Source of the DNA: Pseudomonas mangrovi
Lineage (GTDB): Bacteria; Pseudomonadota; Gammaproteobacteria; Pseudomonadales; Pseudomonadaceae
Direction of reading: 5' to 3'
Assembly (NCBI RefSeq): GCF_003052585.1
Contig: NZ_QASN01000020.1
Location: forward strand, 496,001 to 560,000
DNA: 64,000 nucleotides
Position 1 is the stretch's first letter. Every line of letters starts with the position of its first letter. Shown piece by piece: positions 63,967-64,000 of this stretch. The notes beneath the pieces are model-generated. The model saw only the letters and a list, made by a program, of their open reading frames with translations, had not been told where the DNA came from and ran no database searches. Both the position numbers and the translations under genes were made by a program.

Positions 63967-64000
63967 AACGGATCGCCACCGCCGGGTCGTAGCGGGCTGC
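63959..64000 (-). CDS. C-terminal end of an FtsX/MacB-type permease (cut by window edge)
   Basis: Only the last 13 residues are in the window (AARYDPAVAIRYV then stop). The tail resembles the Asp-Pro-x-x-Ala-Leu/Ile-Arg-Tyr ending typical of FtsX-domain permeases. Its stop overlaps the ATPase start by 8 bases, so the two make a transporter operon. Confidence 0.55.
   Translation of the reverse strand, partial: AARYDPAVAIRYV

Overview
The window is a gene-dense, GC-rich stretch of a gammaproteobacterial chromosome and is almost certainly from Pseudomonas in the broad sense. The evidence is an 83-residue OprI lipoprotein, the crfX-cmpX-sigX-oprF block, LipA with its LifO foldase, TgpA, ThrH, a CysB/APS-reductase pair, and the AcnD/PrpF form of the methylcitrate cycle. 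OprF has no cysteine and carries a Pro/Gln/Glu/Ala-rich linker, which points away from P. aeruginosa and perhaps towards the P. stutzeri/Stutzerimonas side. That species-level guess is weak. I see no rRNA, tRNA, prophage, insertion sequence or CRISPR array.

Layout. Positions 1-4.3 kb hold two unrecognised genes (one a lipoprotein), a small unknown gene, two patches of intergenic repeats, a DCC-family protein and a patatin-like phospholipase. At 4.3-7.1 kb is a calcium-type P-type ATPase. At 7.2-11.8 kb a tight operon encodes a MoxR ATPase, a DUF58 protein, the membrane transglutaminase TgpA and a CHAD-domain protein. From 11.9 to 16.8 kb are a thioesterase, a chemoreceptor, TatD and an MltF-like lytic transglycosylase. 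From 16.8 to 18.8 kb is the secreted lipase LipA with its foldase LifO, behind a likely sigma-54 promoter. From 19.1 to 25.2 kb are GreB, an ABC transporter pair divergent from TesA, an L,D-transpeptidase and OprI. From 25.5 to 34.4 kb are a GntP-type permease, a small acetyltransferase, DAHP synthase, a ketopantoate-reductase-like enzyme, a universal stress protein, CysB, CysH, ThrH and PabB.

At 34.4-37.5 kb a three-gene operon encodes a retropepsin-like protease, a 7-TM protein fused to a dead transglutaminase domain, and a RimK-like ATP-grasp ligase. At 37.8-44.5 kb is the propionate operon: GntR regulator, prpB, prpC, acnD, prpF. After an arylamine N-acetyltransferase come ppsR and ppsA (divergent), an alpha/beta hydrolase, rraA, cmaX, crfX, cmpX, sigX and oprF (45.5-54.4 kb). 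The end of the window holds yheU, a 7TMR-DISM hybrid histidine kinase and the N-acetylglutaminylglutamine amide (NAGGN) osmolyte operon. A MarR regulator is divergent from that operon, and an ABC ATPase overlaps the tail of its permease at the right edge.

Envelope biology dominates: cell-wall enzymes, porin and lipoprotein, sigX signalling, a transglutaminase system, osmolyte synthesis and lipase secretion. The second theme is carbon and sulfur control. Most coding functions are familiar. The less explored material is the 34.4-37.5 kb protease/7-TM/ligase operon, the CHAD gene attached to tgpA, and several regulatory sites read directly from the DNA: a sigma-54 element and Hfq/Crc-type A-rich motif at lipA, an A-rich motif plus hairpin before the GntP gene, tandem inverted repeats between asnO and marR, and operators at the prp operon. 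All regulatory calls are pattern-based and untested.
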